A stretch of 64,000 nt of DNA from Asticcacaulis sp. AND118 (GCF_020535245.1 NZ_CP084910.1:372001-436000); one strand, 5' to 3'. Positions 10,838-19,657 are shown, numbered from the stretch's first letter. The notes: a model not told the origin generated them from the sequence alone. A program made the numbers and translations.

Positions 10838-11373
10838 AACGCCTGCTACTGGCTGTGCCGCTGGTTCTGCTGGTGGGGCTGCTGGCCGTGCTCGGCTGGT
10901 ACAACTTCCACAAAAAGACCGAATACGCCCCGGCGGAGCTGGTCGGTAAGCCGGTGCCGGAGCGCGCTCTGACCGACCTGCGCGACGGCTCGCTGGCGTC
11001 TTTGCAGGAGATCGCGCGGGCGTCGGGCAAGCCGGTGCTGGTCAATATCTTCGCTTCGTGGTGCACGCCGTGTTTGGCCGAACACCCGTATCTGATGGAC
11101 CTCAAGGCCAAAGGCGTCATCATCATTGGCATCGATCATAAGGACACGCCGATCAATGGCTTGAGCTTTATCGAAAAGCACGGTGACCCCTATGCGCGCA
11201 TCCTGTCCGACGAAGACGGTCAGATGGGGCTCGATCTGGGGATTTCAGGCGTGCCGGAGACGTTTATCGTCGGTCCCGACGGCGTGGTGATCGACAAGAT
11301 TACCGGCCCGATCGTGCCGGAAACCCTGCCTGTGGTTTATACGGCCGTCAGCGAAGGGACGAAGCTGCCATAA
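10834..11373 (+). CDS. ccmG: Thiol:disulfide interchange protein CcmG/DsbE
   Basis: Membrane-anchored periplasmic thioredoxin that keeps apocytochrome c cysteines reduced for haem attachment. 179 residues: an N-terminal anchor (about 1-22), the thioredoxin-fold domain with the active site WCTPC near residues 75-79, and the family motif GISGVPETFIVGPDG with its cis-proline. It is translationally coupled to ccmD. ccmE, ccmF and ccmH are not in this window, so the maturation set is split. A type A repeat begins directly after the stop. Confidence 0.95.
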   Translation: MKRLLLAVPLVLLVGLLAVLGWYNFHKKTEYAPAELVGKPVPERALTDLRDGSLASLQEIARASGKPVLVNIFASWCTPCLAEHPYLMDLKAKGVIIIGIDHKDTPINGLSFIEKHGDPYARILSDEDGQMGLDLGISGVPETFIVGPDGVVIDKITGPIVPETLPVVYTAVSEGTKLP

Positions 11374-11570
11374 TCTTATACCTCCCCGCCTATGGCGGGG
11401 AGCCGGGCGGCCTGTGCCGGGGACCATTTGCGAAGCAAATGGTGGTGGGGTGCCTTGCTGTATGCCACCTGCACAGCTTGTTGAAGTTAAGAAAGAACCC
11501 CCCCCACCACCTCTCACCGCCGTTGGCGACTCGTGCGGTCCCCCTCCCCAACAAGTTGGGGAGGTATAGA
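11374..11570. repeat. Type A repeat, complete without a gene
   Basis: Starts 1 base after the ccmG stop with TCTTATACCTCCCC and ends GGGGAGGTATA. The terminal stems are CTCCCCGCC/GGCGGGGAG at the left and CTCCCCAAC/GTTGGGGAG at the right. The inner left hairpin is CCATTTGC/GCAAATGG. The core (CCTTGCTGTATG...GTTAAGAAAGAA) matches the core of the copies at 17016, 25756 and 62380. The left arm has a short extra GC-rich stretch (GCCGGGCGGCCTGTGCC). Confidence 0.75.
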
Positions 11571-11576
11571 AATAGC

Positions 11577-11606
11577 AAAGCCCTCCTGACAGTGCCGGAG
11601 GGCTTT
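11577..11606 (-). terminator. Terminator after pheA
   Basis: AAAGCCCTCC and GGAGGGCTTT form a perfect 10-bp stem with a 10-base loop. On the minus strand it is followed by GCTATTTC. It lies between the converging ccmG and pheA genes. Confidence 0.75.
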
Positions 11607-11660
11607 GAAACTTCCGGGGTGAAGGGGCCGGCTGGCCCCTTCGTCTCAATCTCCTGGAGA

Positions 11661-12515
11661 TCAAACCCCTTGCGAGGCGCGGAAGGGGTCCATCGGATAG
11701 ACGCCCAGCAGTTCCACCTCTTCGGCGAAGAAGGCCAGTTCCTCGAAGGCCAGTTTCAGCAGGCGGTCGCTGGGGCGGCCCTCGACCTCGGCATAGAAGA
11801 AGGCCGAGATGAAGATGCCGTCGCGGATATAGCTTTCCAGCCGGATCATGTTGACGCCATTGGTGGCAAACCCGCCCAGCGCCTTATACAGCGCCGCCGG
11901 GATGTTACGCACGCCGAAGACGAAGCTGGTCAGGATGCGGCCTTCTTCTGACGGCTCCGTCACCTCGCTCTGGGCGCTCAGGACCAGAAAGCGCGTGGTG
12001 TTGTTGTGCGCGTCTTCGAGATTGCGGCGCAGGATTTTCAGCCCGTACAGTTCGGCGGCGATTTCCGGCGCGATGGCGGCGCGGGTCTTTTCGCGCGTTT
12101 CGCTGAGGCGGCGGGCGGCGCCGGCGGTATCGTGGTAGATTTCCGGCAGGATGCCCAGCGCGTTCAGCGAGTGGCGGCACTGCATCAGCGCCATGGTGTG
12201 CGAAAAGGCCACCTTGATGTCCGACAGTTCGGCGTCCGGCGTGCCCATTAGCGTCATCTCGATGGGCAGGAAGCGCTCGCCGATGATCTTCAGTCCCGAA
12301 TGCGGCAGGAGGTGATGAACGTCGGCCACCCGGCCCGCCAGCGCGTTTTCGACCGGGATCATGCCCAGCGCGCACTCGCCCGCCGCCACCGCCGCAAACG
12401 CCGCCTCGAAGGTCGGGAAGGCGGTCGGTTCGTGATCGGGGAACCAGCGGCGGCAGGCCTGATGGCTGAAGGCACCGGGTTCGCCCTGATAGGCGATCTT
12501 GGGGGAGGCGGTCAT
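11661..12515 (-). CDS. pheA: Prephenate dehydratase
   Basis: Converts prephenate to phenylpyruvate in phenylalanine synthesis. 284 residues: the catalytic domain (1-185, opening KIAYQGEPGAFSHQA and carrying the TRF motif in NNTTRFLVL near 172) and a C-terminal ACT domain (about 197-280) with the SFVFGVRNIPAALYKALGGF segment that binds phenylalanine for feedback inhibition. There is no fused chorismate mutase; that activity is encoded at 60236. It is transcribed alone and convergent with ccmG. Confidence 0.96.
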   Translation of the reverse strand: MTASPKIAYQGEPGAFSHQACRRWFPDHEPTAFPTFEAAFAAVAAGECALGMIPVENALAGRVADVHHLLPHSGLKIIGERFLPIEMTLMGTPDAELSDIKVAFSHTMALMQCRHSLNALGILPEIYHDTAGAARRLSETREKTRAAIAPEIAAELYGLKILRRNLEDAHNNTTRFLVLSAQSEVTEPSEEGRILTSFVFGVRNIPAALYKALGGFATNGVNMIRLESYIRDGIFISAFFYAEVEGRPSDRLLKLAFEELAFFAEEVELLGVYPMDPFRASQGV

Positions 12516-12858
12516 GACTTTGCGTAACCTGAAGGACGGAAAGCGCCGTATCTGCCTGTCTTTCCCCCGTTTTTCAAGGCTTTCGAGGCTTGTTGTGGAT
12601 AGCGCTGGAAATAAACCGCGATTTGGCTTAGAGGCAGGAGCGTACCCGCGGCCTCAGGGCCGGGTGTGACGATTTGACACAGGGGGCCGGACGGGGCGGA
12701 ACCGCGCGAATGGCGGCTTGCCTATCGGGGCCTTTTCGTGTCAGAGAACAAGGATAAATAGCCGCACCCGGCATTGCCCCCTTGGGACCCCTTGGGGGCG
12801 GTCCGGTCAAATCTGCGGTTGAACGCTGGGATATAGAGAGTCGGGACGTCGAGGCGGC
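12516..12858. other. Intergenic region between pheA and the cytochrome c gene
   Basis: A 343-bp divergent region. No convincing small ORF or repeat of the families described here is present. The one structure seen is a GCCCCC/GGGGGC hairpin near 12776-12800, close to the cytochrome gene. Promoters for both genes must be here, but no clear -35/-10 pair was recognised. Confidence 0.5.
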
Positions 12859-13572
12859 ATGAGCGGTAATCTGCAGTTTAACAAGATCATGGCGGCGGGC
12901 CTGATGGCGGCGCTGGCTATCGTCGTGGTGCGCGTCGGCGTCGACGCCCTCTACCACACCGAGCCGCCGGAAAAGCCGGGCTACGCCATCGAGGTGGCCG
13001 AGACCGAAGCCGGTGGCGGCGCGGCGGCGGCCGAGATCGATCCCGATTGGGGCACGGTTCTGCCGACGGCGGATCTGGCCGCCGGTGAAAAAGCCTTCGG
13101 CAAGTGCGTCTCGTGCCATAATGTCGATCCGGCCAATGCCAATATGACCGGTCCGGGCCTGTGGGGCGTGGTCGGTCGCGCGACCGCTTCGCACGCGGGC
13201 TTTGCCTATTCCGACGGCATGAAGGCGCACGCCGCCGAAGCGCCGACCTGGACCTACGATCAGCTCTATCACTTCCTCGGCAACCCGGCGAAGTGGGTCA
13301 AGGGCACCAAGATGGGCTTTGCCGGCATCAAGAAGCCGGAAGAGCGTATCGCCCTGATCGCCTATCTCCATTCCAAGGGCTCGACCGGTTACGCCATCCC
13401 CGCGCCCGATCCTGCGCGTCAGCCCGGCGCAGCGCCGGCTGCCGGTGAAGCTCCGGCGCAAGCCGCGCCTGCCGAGGGTGCGGTGGCTACGCCGCCTACC
13501 GGCTCGACCTCCGGCGGTCCCGCTGCGGCGGGTTCGGCTTCGGCCTCCGCGGCGCCTGCGGCGGCGCACTAA
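12859..13572 (+). CDS. Membrane-anchored cytochrome c (CycM type)
   Basis: A 237-residue class I cytochrome c of the cytochrome c552/CycM kind, which passes electrons between complex III and terminal oxidases in alphaproteobacteria. Residues 8-28 form an uncleaved membrane anchor; the haem motif CVSCH is at about 83-87, and the likely axial methionine is in KGTKMGFAG near 151. The conserved TGPGLWGVVGR and FLGNPAKWV segments are present. After the domain comes an odd tail of about 55 residues made almost only of Ala, Pro, Gly and Ser, probably a flexible periplasmic extension. A strong terminator follows. Confidence 0.93.
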   Translation: MSGNLQFNKIMAAGLMAALAIVVVRVGVDALYHTEPPEKPGYAIEVAETEAGGGAAAAEIDPDWGTVLPTADLAAGEKAFGKCVSCHNVDPANANMTGPGLWGVVGRATASHAGFAYSDGMKAHAAEAPTWTYDQLYHFLGNPAKWVKGTKMGFAGIKKPEERIALIAYLHSKGSTGYAIPAPDPARQPGAAPAAGEAPAQAAPAEGAVATPPTGSTSGGPAAAGSASASAAPAAAH

Positions 13573-13583
13573 ATCCGATAAAG

Positions 13584-13614
13584 AAAAAACCCGCCGGGAA
13601 CGGCGGGTTTTTTT
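13584..13614. terminator. Bidirectional terminator
   Basis: AAAAAACCCGCCG-GGAA-CGGCGGGTTTTTTT is a strong stem with a tetraloop, A-tract on one side and T-tract on the other. It serves the cytochrome gene and the convergent NlpC/P60 gene. Confidence 0.92.
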
Positions 13615-13633
13615 GTGTCTGAATGTCGGTGCC

Positions 13634-14488
13634 TCAGAGCCTGCGGAAGGCGATGGGCTTGCCCACCCCGGCGGCTTCGATACGATCCACCGCGTCGCGC
13701 AGCGGCTCGATGACCGTCTTCATATGGTGGCCGTTGGCGTGGATGATGTGGTCCTCGTCGCGCATGATGGCGACGTGGCCCTTCCAGAAGACGAGATCGC
13801 CACGATAGAGGCCCTTGAGGTCCGTGCCGATGTCGAGCGCATCGCCCATGTGCGACTGCATGTCCGAATCGCGCGGGCAGGCCTGACCGACGGCATAGAG
13901 CGCCTGCTGCACCAGACCGGAGCAGTCGAGCCCGTCGCTTTCGCGGCCGCCCCACTGATAGGGCGCGTTGAGGTAGGTTTCGGCGACGCTGACATAGTCG
14001 TGGCCGAAGGCGGTGAAATCCGACAGGTGCGCGGTGTAGATCCAGCCGAGATCGTTGAGTTGGGAATATTTGCCGTCCTCAGCGGTGACGCTGACCAGCG
14101 CGTTGAGGCTGAGGGCGCAGTTGATGCGCGATTTCAGGTTCGGCTCGGAAAAGACGTAGCTGCGCAGGGTCGACACATAATGGGTCGGCACGAACCAGTC
14201 GCGCGACAGGTCGGTTTCGCGCACATAGCCGCAATAGCCGTCGCGCAGGGCCTGACCCCAGACGTAGTCGCGCGAACGCTCGATAACCCGGAAGCGCTCA
14301 CCGAACAGCAGTTGGTCCAGTTGTTCGGCGCTGTCGTTCGGGGCGGAGCGGATGGCGCTGACCGGCGCGGCGCAAGCCAGGGTTTCGCCCACCACGAAGC
14401 TTTCCGCCCGCATCAGGCCCTGAAGGCGCTGATCGGCCTTGCCGTCCTTGAACGGCGTCATGCGCGGGTCGAAATCGTCGTGGGCCAT
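13634..14488 (-). CDS. NlpC/P60 family peptidase with SH3 domains
   Basis: A 284-residue peptidoglycan hydrolase candidate. Two bacterial SH3-like segments (about residues 40-100 and 105-150) precede a C-terminal C40 peptidase domain. The catalytic Cys is in DGLDCSGLV near 188, and the His in WKGHVAIM near 237, followed by IIHANGHH. Such enzymes cut the D-Glu-diaminopimelate bond of cell wall peptides. There is no clear signal peptide, as in the dipeptidyl-peptidase VI-like members that recycle murein peptides in the cytoplasm, so recycling is a reasonable but unproven role. The aminopeptidase gene just upstream on the same strand fits that idea. Confidence 0.9.
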   Translation of the reverse strand: MAHDDFDPRMTPFKDGKADQRLQGLMRAESFVVGETLACAAPVSAIRSAPNDSAEQLDQLLFGERFRVIERSRDYVWGQALRDGYCGYVRETDLSRDWFVPTHYVSTLRSYVFSEPNLKSRINCALSLNALVSVTAEDGKYSQLNDLGWIYTAHLSDFTAFGHDYVSVAETYLNAPYQWGGRESDGLDCSGLVQQALYAVGQACPRDSDMQSHMGDALDIGTDLKGLYRGDLVFWKGHVAIMRDEDHIIHANGHHMKTVIEPLRDAVDRIEAAGVGKPIAFRRL

Positions 14489-14620
14489 TCTGCTGCCTTC
14501 ACTCTCACCATCATGCCCTTTTCACCTGTTTAACCTTCGTAAAAAAGTCTTAACAGAGAAAGGCTTAGAGGCTGACGATAGCGCAAAGATGCGAATGTCC
14601 GGTTAATGGCGGAACGATCG

Positions 14621-16036
14621 TCAGAGATCGCGGATCAGCCGGAACGCCGCGCGCAGGGTCTGCGCCTCGGCCCCGACAGGGAAGCCCGGACGGCTGCGCG
14701 GGTTCCAAGCATAGAGGTCGAAATGCACCCAGGCCCCGGTCTGTGGCGCGAATTTTTTCAGAAAGAGGGCGGCGGTGACCGAACCCGCCTGCGCCCAGCC
14801 CTGCGGATCATTGCGCAGATCGGCGATGTCCGATTCCAGCGCATCGCGATAACCGGCCCACAAGGGCATGCGCCACAGCGGGTCGTTCTCGGACAGGGCC
14901 GCGACCTCCAGCCGCCGCGCGATGTCCTCGTCGTCGGTGTAGAAGGGGATGACCTCCGGTCCCAGCGCCACGCGCGCCGCGCCGGTCAGGGTGGCGAAAT
15001 CGAGCGTCAGGTCGGGCTGAAGCTCGGTGGCCCGCGTCAGGGCGTCGGCGAGGATCAGGCGGCCTTCGGCATCGGTATTGCCGACCTCGATCGATTTTCC
15101 GGCGCGCGAGGCGATGATGTCGCCGGGGCGGAAGGCGTCGCCGGAAATGGCGTTTTCGACCGCGCTGATCAGCACATGCAGCCGCACGCGCAGGTTCGCC
15201 CCCATGATCAGCCGCGCCAGGCCCAAAGCGTGGGCTGCGCCGCCCATATCCTTTTTCATCAGCCCCATGCCGGCGCCGGACTTGATATTCAGCCCGCCGG
15301 TGTCGAAGGCTACGCCCTTACCCACCAAAACGACGGTCGGTTTAGGCGCGTCGCTCAGGTCCTGAATGTGCGGCGTCCAGTCGATCTCGATAAAGCGCGG
15401 GGCGCGTTTGTCGACCGCGGCGCGGCCGACGGCGTGCACGGCGGGAAAGTTCTCGCTCAGTAGCTCGTCGCCGCTGATGACGGTGATATTGGCGTTGAAC
15501 TCGGCGGCCAGTGCGCGGGCAGCGGCCTCTATCTCCGCCGGGCCCATATCGTTGGCGGGGGTGTTGACCAGATCGCGGACCAGATCGTGCGCCGAGACCT
15601 CCAGCGCGATGGCGTCCTGCGCGGCTGTATCGAGGTCGGCCGCGTCAAGCTGCACCTCCTCGCGCAGGTTGCGGCCCGCCTTGTAACGGTCGAAGACGTA
15701 AGACCCTAGTTGGAAGGCCACGTGTATGGCCTTGCGGTCCAGCGCGGCGTCGGTCTTCAACCGCCATACGCCTTGCGGCAGTTGCGCCGGTAAGGCGCGG
15801 AAACACAGAGGGTTATAGGCCTTGCGCGCCCCCAGCCCGAACCAGGCCGACACCCCGCTCTTGCCCGTCGGCAGCAGGACCAGCGACCCGGCTTTACCCG
15901 TGAAAGCGCGGGCCTTGAGGAAGGCCGCATCGGCTGCGTCCAGGGCCGCCAGCGCGCTTTCCGCCTCGTCTTCGAACAGGCCGTAGATGATGTTTTCGGC
16001 CTTGGCGGCGGGCGGGGTCGGCAGGGGCTTGGGCAT
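14621..16036 (-). CDS. M17 leucyl aminopeptidase family protein
   Basis: A 471-residue cytosolic metallo-aminopeptidase. The catalytic half carries VGKGVAFDTGGLNIK (about 239-253, metal and active-site Lys), KKDMGGAA and the family signature NTDAEGRLILADAL near 317, so all expected metal ligands are present. It is slightly shorter than PepA, as in the PepB-like alphaproteobacterial branch. It precedes the NlpC/P60 gene on the same strand with 130 bp between, suggesting a common role in peptide breakdown. Confidence 0.95.
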   Translation of the reverse strand: MPKPLPTPPAAKAENIIYGLFEDEAESALAALDAADAAFLKARAFTGKAGSLVLLPTGKSGVSAWFGLGARKAYNPLCFRALPAQLPQGVWRLKTDAALDRKAIHVAFQLGSYVFDRYKAGRNLREEVQLDAADLDTAAQDAIALEVSAHDLVRDLVNTPANDMGPAEIEAAARALAAEFNANITVISGDELLSENFPAVHAVGRAAVDKRAPRFIEIDWTPHIQDLSDAPKPTVVLVGKGVAFDTGGLNIKSGAGMGLMKKDMGGAAHALGLARLIMGANLRVRLHVLISAVENAISGDAFRPGDIIASRAGKSIEVGNTDAEGRLILADALTRATELQPDLTLDFATLTGAARVALGPEVIPFYTDDEDIARRLEVAALSENDPLWRMPLWAGYRDALESDIADLRNDPQGWAQAGSVTAALFLKKFAPQTGAWVHFDLYAWNPRSRPGFPVGAEAQTLRAAFRLIRDL

Positions 16037-16165
16037 CTGGGTTCTCTGGTCGCAATCTCTGATTGGCGTGGATTTAACCTTATATTTAGGTCTCTAAATC
16101 AAAGCTTAAAGTCCATCTGTTTTTGCGAGGCCAGAACGCCTCCCGCTGTATCCGGGGTGTCCCGC

Positions 16166-17008
16166 ATGACACGTCTCGCGTCTGTCCTGATCCTTGCCGC
16201 CGGCCTGCTGGCCGCGCCTGCCCTGACGTCTTCGGCCCTTGCCGATGAGGCCAGGCCGAACAAGGCCGCGCTCAAAAACGTCAAAGTAGCCGAAGAGGCC
16301 GCGCAACCCAAGTTCATCAAGGCCAACAAGCAGGAACGCGAAGCGGCGATGCGCATGGAGCCTCTGGCCCGCGCCGCTTTCTTCAATCGCGAATATGCGG
16401 GAGATCCGACCGATGTCGAAGCAGGGCTGGCCCTGTCCGATGCTCAGCGCGCGCTGGGCAACCCCAAGGAAGCCGCCGATACGGCGCACCGCGTCCTGCT
16501 GTTCGCGCCGAAGAATTACGAGGCCCTGCTGGCGGCGTCGCGGGCGCACATCGCCGACAACAACGCTTTCTTCGCCATCGACCTGCTGCAAAGCGCAACG
16601 GAGTTGAAGCCCGACGACTGGCGCGCCTTTTCGCTGCTGGGCGTGGCGCTGGACGAGTCGAGGCGCAGCGACGAAGCCATGCCCATGTGGGACAAGGCGC
16701 TGACCCTGTCGCCGAACAACCCCGCCGTCCTGACCAATCAGGCCATGTTCAAGGCGGGCCATGGCGACCTCGCTCAGGCCGAAGCCCTGCTGCGCCGCGC
16801 CGTGGCCCTGCCGGGCGCCAGCGTGCAGGTGCGCCAGAATCTGGCGCTGGTGCTGGGGATGCAGGGCAAGCTGCCAGAGGCTGAGAAACTCCTGCGTCAG
16901 GACCTGCCGCCGGACGTGGCGGACAAGAACCTCGCCTGGCTGCAATCGGCGCTCAAACCGGCGGACGCCAGCCCGGCCCGCGACTGGAACAGCCTCAAGG
17001 GCGGGTAA
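16166..17008 (+). CDS. Exported TPR repeat protein
   Basis: About 280 residues. A signal peptide is evident (MTRLASVLILAAGLLAAPAL then SSALA, cleavage about residue 26). The mature part contains several tetratricopeptide repeats between about 75 and 270, for example NYEALLAASRAHIADN, WRAFSLLGVALDESRRSDEA and NPAVLTNQAMFKAGHGDLAQA. It resembles pilus-assembly TadD-type TPR proteins, but no tad genes are nearby. The frame also allows GTG 16157; ATG 16166 begins the signal peptide properly. Partners are unknown. Confidence 0.85.
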   Translation: MTRLASVLILAAGLLAAPALTSSALADEARPNKAALKNVKVAEEAAQPKFIKANKQEREAAMRMEPLARAAFFNREYAGDPTDVEAGLALSDAQRALGNPKEAADTAHRVLLFAPKNYEALLAASRAHIADNNAFFAIDLLQSATELKPDDWRAFSLLGVALDESRRSDEAMPMWDKALTLSPNNPAVLTNQAMFKAGHGDLAQAEALLRRAVALPGASVQVRQNLALVLGMQGKLPEAEKLLRQDLPPDVADKNLAWLQSALKPADASPARDWNSLKGG

Positions 17009-17015
17009 AAGTACT

Positions 17016-17195
17016 TTATTCCTCCCCATCTTTGATGGGGAGGGGGACCATCAAGCGTAGCGAAGATGGTGGTGGGGTATCTTGCGATACATCCACCGGC
17101 TTAGTCCGCTGAAATTCAGTAAGAACCCCCACCCCCACATCTCACCGCCGTTGGCGGCTCGTGCGGTCCCCCTCCCCAACAAGTTGGGGAGGTAT
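17016..17195. repeat. Type A repeat, complete without a gene
   Basis: Begins just after the TPR gene stop (TTATTCCTCCCC) and ends GGGGAGGTATA. The left terminal stem is CTCCCCATC/GATGGGGAG and the right CTCCCCAAC/GTTGGGGAG. The inner left hairpin uses CCATC/GATGG. The core TCTTGCGATACATCC...CTGAAATTCAGTAAGAA is in the same orientation as at 25756 and 62380. Confidence 0.78.
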
Positions 17196-17302
17196 ATTAT
17201 ATTCCGACTCCAAACGTCCCTGTCAGGTGTGTTAAACTCTGTTAACGCCCATGCGACTCACCTCGTCAGGTGAAAACATCCCCAGACCGCGACAATGTGC
17301 AC

Positions 17303-17349
17303 ACACAAGATGTAGATATTCATCTGGTGTTAACCACAAATAGTGGTGA
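17303..17349 (+). promoter_or_regulatory. Tandem NrdR-like boxes upstream of nrdB
   Basis: Two imperfect matches to the NrdR box (ACACWATATATWGTGT): ACACAAGATGTAGATA at 17303 (about 11 of 16 positions) and CCACAAATAGTGGTGA at 17334 (about 9 of 16). Their starts are 31 bp apart, three helical turns, which is the usual spacing of paired NrdR boxes. They lie 40-85 bp before nrdB. NrdR represses ribonucleotide reductase genes in response to dATP. A GATTC (CcrM methylation site) is at 17370. Confidence 0.6.
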
Positions 17350-17387
17350 TATAGGGGCCAGTCAGTGTCGATTCGGAAGGTCTTTCC

Positions 17388-18440
17388 ATGAGCCTCATCA
17401 TCCCCGGTTCCCAGCCCAAGGCGGGCCTGCTCACCCCCTCGATCGCCTATAAGCCCTTCCGCTATCCGTGGGCCTTCGACTTCTGGCAAAAGCAGCAGCA
17501 GGTCCACTGGCTGCCCGAGGAAGTGCCGCTGGGCGAGGACTGCAAGGACTGGGCGTCCAAGCTGAACGACAACGAGCGCAACCTGCTGACCCAGATCTTC
17601 CGCTTCTTCACGCAGTCGGACATCGAGGTTCAGGACAACTACATGGAAAAATACGGTCGGGTGTTCAAGCCGACCGAGATCAAGATGATGCTGTCGGCCT
17701 TCGCCAATATGGAGACCGTCCACATCGCCGCCTACGCGCTTCTGCTCGAAACCATCGGCATGCCGGAATCCGAATTCGGTGCGTTCATGGAATACGAGGC
17801 CATGCGCGACAAGCACGACTTCATGCAGAAGTTCGGCGTGGACAGCGATGCCGACATCTGCCGCACGCTGGCTATGTTCGGCGGCTTCACCGAAGGGCTG
17901 CAACTGTTCGCCTCCTTCGCCATGCTGATGAACTTCCCGCGCTTCAACAAGATGAAGGGCATGGGCCAGATCGTGTCGTGGTCGGTGCGCGACGAATCCC
18001 TGCACTGCGAAGGCATCATCAAGCTCTATCACGCCTTCAACAAGGAAACCGGTGCGGTGACCAAGTCGGTCGCCGACGACATCATCGACTGCTGTAAGAC
18101 CGTCGTGAGCCTCGAAGACAAGTTCATCGACCTGTCGTTCGAAATGGGCCCGGTCGAAGGCATGACCCCCGACGACATCAAGCAGTACATCCGCTACATC
18201 GCCGACTGGCGTCTGCGCCAACTGGAACTGCCGGAAGTGTTCGGCGTGCAGGAAAACCCGCTGCCCTGGCTGCAGGTCCTGCTGTCGGGCGTCGAGCACG
18301 CCAACTTCTTCGAAGCCCGCGCCACAGAATATTCCAAGGCCGCGACCAAGGGCGCGTGGACCGGCGGCGAAGGCGTGTGGGATGCGTTCGATACGCTGCT
18401 CAAGAAGCGCTCGGAAGCCACGCGCGGCGTGAATGTTTAA
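17388..18440 (+). CDS. nrdB: Class I ribonucleotide-diphosphate reductase, beta subunit
   Basis: Radical-generating subunit of ribonucleotide reductase, which makes deoxynucleotides. 350 residues. The ETVHIAAY segment (about 108-115) gives the Glu, the His three residues later and the radical-site Tyr seven residues later, as in the E. coli enzyme; the second helical ligand set is in RDESLHCEG near 205. The nrdA gene is not nearby, a separation common in alphaproteobacteria. The ATG follows GGAAGG. Candidate NrdR boxes lie upstream and a terminator downstream. Confidence 0.97.
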   Translation: MSLIIPGSQPKAGLLTPSIAYKPFRYPWAFDFWQKQQQVHWLPEEVPLGEDCKDWASKLNDNERNLLTQIFRFFTQSDIEVQDNYMEKYGRVFKPTEIKMMLSAFANMETVHIAAYALLLETIGMPESEFGAFMEYEAMRDKHDFMQKFGVDSDADICRTLAMFGGFTEGLQLFASFAMLMNFPRFNKMKGMGQIVSWSVRDESLHCEGIIKLYHAFNKETGAVTKSVADDIIDCCKTVVSLEDKFIDLSFEMGPVEGMTPDDIKQYIRYIADWRLRQLELPEVFGVQENPLPWLQVLLSGVEHANFFEARATEYSKAATKGAWTGGEGVWDAFDTLLKKRSEATRGVNV

Positions 18441-18487
18441 GGAGTAAAGGCTTCCGGGGTCAGTTGACCCCGGACCCCATGAATTAC

Positions 18488-18523
18488 AAAGCGCTCCATC
18501 GGTTGCCGGTGGAGCGCTTTTTT
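18488..18523 (+). terminator. Terminator after nrdB
   Basis: AAAGCGCTCCA and TGGAGCGCTTT pair with a 10-12 base loop, followed by further T residues. Reading the other way it also precedes the end of the convergent proline-rich gene. Confidence 0.88.
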
Positions 18524-18570
18524 GGTTTCGGGGTCTGGGGCCTGCGGCCCCAGAGTCTTCTAAACTTGGC

Positions 18571-19371
18571 TTAAAACAGCTTCTCAGGCCGTTTCTGCAA
18601 GGTGCAGTAGCCTTCCTCGTACTCGCCCGGCCCTTCCTTGATCACGGCTGAGCCGCCTAGCGGCAGCTTGCCGTCGGTGCGGCGGGCGAGGTAGGCCCCC
18701 GTATAGCGGTCGAGCGTCACGCGAAGCTGCGCGCCGCGCTTGGTGCGGGCGTTATAGAGGTCGTAATAGTTGGGGCTGATCGTCACGCGGCATTCGATGG
18801 TTTCGCAGGCGGTGTCTTTCAGCAGGCTTTCGTGGCGCGGGTCGGCCATCACCATTTTGAAGCGCGCGGTGTCGTCGGGAAAGACGGCCGACAGGCCGAC
18901 TTCCAGATAGAACTGGCCTTTGGAGATGAGGCCTTTGGGTCCGACCACCTGGGTTTCGCACTTCATGTCGTGCGTGACGCTGGGCAACAGGGACAGGGGA
19001 GCCGAAGTATCCACCGGTGCGATCGGCGCCGTCTGGGCGATGATGGCCGGCGGAGGCGGAGGGACATGGGCAGGCGTGGGCACTGCAATAGGTGTGACCG
19101 GATGGGCCTCGACCCTGGCGATGGTCGGGTGTGGGGCCGGAGTGGCCTGCAATTGCGTGTAGGGGATCGGGGCGTCGGGCAGCTTGGGCGCGGGGGCGAC
19201 GACCTTGGGTTTGGGCTTGGGCTTGGGGCGCGGCCTGGGTTCAGGCTTGGGTGCGTCCGTGGTTGTCTCTTCGCCCACAGGACCGGTCGAGCCCTCGCCG
19301 TCGGGCGGCTCGGCATGGGCTGCCGCCGTCAGCGCCGCGCAGGTCATGAGGAGAAGGGCGAGGCGCTTCAT
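18571..19371 (-). CDS. Proline-rich exported protein of unknown function
   Basis: 266 residues. There is a signal peptide (about 1-20, ending AHA-EP), then a low-complexity stretch of about 100 residues dominated by Pro, Lys and Ala, with a P-K/R-P repeat (PRPRPKPKPKPK) reminiscent of TonB-type spanning linkers, then a folded C-terminal half (about 130-266) with four or more cysteines (MKCETQV, TACETIECRV, EGYCTLQ). No known domain was recognised. The stop of HPr upstream and this start are 1 base apart on the same strand, so the two may be cotranscribed. Confidence 0.75.
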   Translation of the reverse strand: MKRLALLLMTCAALTAAAHAEPPDGEGSTGPVGEETTTDAPKPEPRPRPKPKPKPKVVAPAPKLPDAPIPYTQLQATPAPHPTIARVEAHPVTPIAVPTPAHVPPPPPAIIAQTAPIAPVDTSAPLSLLPSVTHDMKCETQVVGPKGLISKGQFYLEVGLSAVFPDDTARFKMVMADPRHESLLKDTACETIECRVTISPNYYDLYNARTKRGAQLRVTLDRYTGAYLARRTDGKLPLGGSAVIKEGPGEYEEGYCTLQKRPEKLF

Positions 19372-19372
19372 C

Positions 19373-19657
19373 TCAGGACTCTTCGCCGAAGCGGTCGGAG
19401 ACCAGCGCCACCAGTGCGTCTACGGCGTCCTGCGCCTGATGGCCTTCAGCCTCGATGTCGATGAAGGTGCCTTTGGAGGCGGCCAGCATCAGCAGGCCCA
19501 TGATCGACTGCGCATCGACGCGCGAGTCGTCCTTCAGCACGTAGATCTGGGCGTCGTACTGGGCGGCGGTCTTGACGAACTTGGCCGACGCGCGGGCGTG
19601 CAGCCCTTTATCGTTGACGATTTCGACGCGTGCCGAGATGGGAGTGGAGTCGCTCAT
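19373..19657 (-). CDS. ptsH: HPr family phosphocarrier protein
   Basis: A 94-residue phosphocarrier. The phosphorylatable His lies in GLHARASAKFV (about residue 20) and the regulatory Ser in AQSIMGLLMLAAS (about 51), the target of HPr kinase. It probably belongs to the regulatory PTS chain (EI-Ntr to HPr to EIIA) rather than to sugar transport. In many alphaproteobacteria ptsH follows hprK and the EIIA gene; here those are 19 kb away at 38275 and 38859, so the cluster is broken up. A CtrA-like site lies about 56 bp upstream. Confidence 0.94.
   Translation of the reverse strand: MSDSTPISARVEIVNDKGLHARASAKFVKTAAQYDAQIYVLKDDSRVDAQSIMGLLMLAASKGTFIDIEAEGHQAQDAVDALVALVSDRFGEES

Noticed and set aside
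17232-17245. TTAA-N6-TTAA as a CtrA site before nrdB
   Set aside because: Spacing is 6 rather than 7 and it lies about 145 bp from the start; kept only as a remark.
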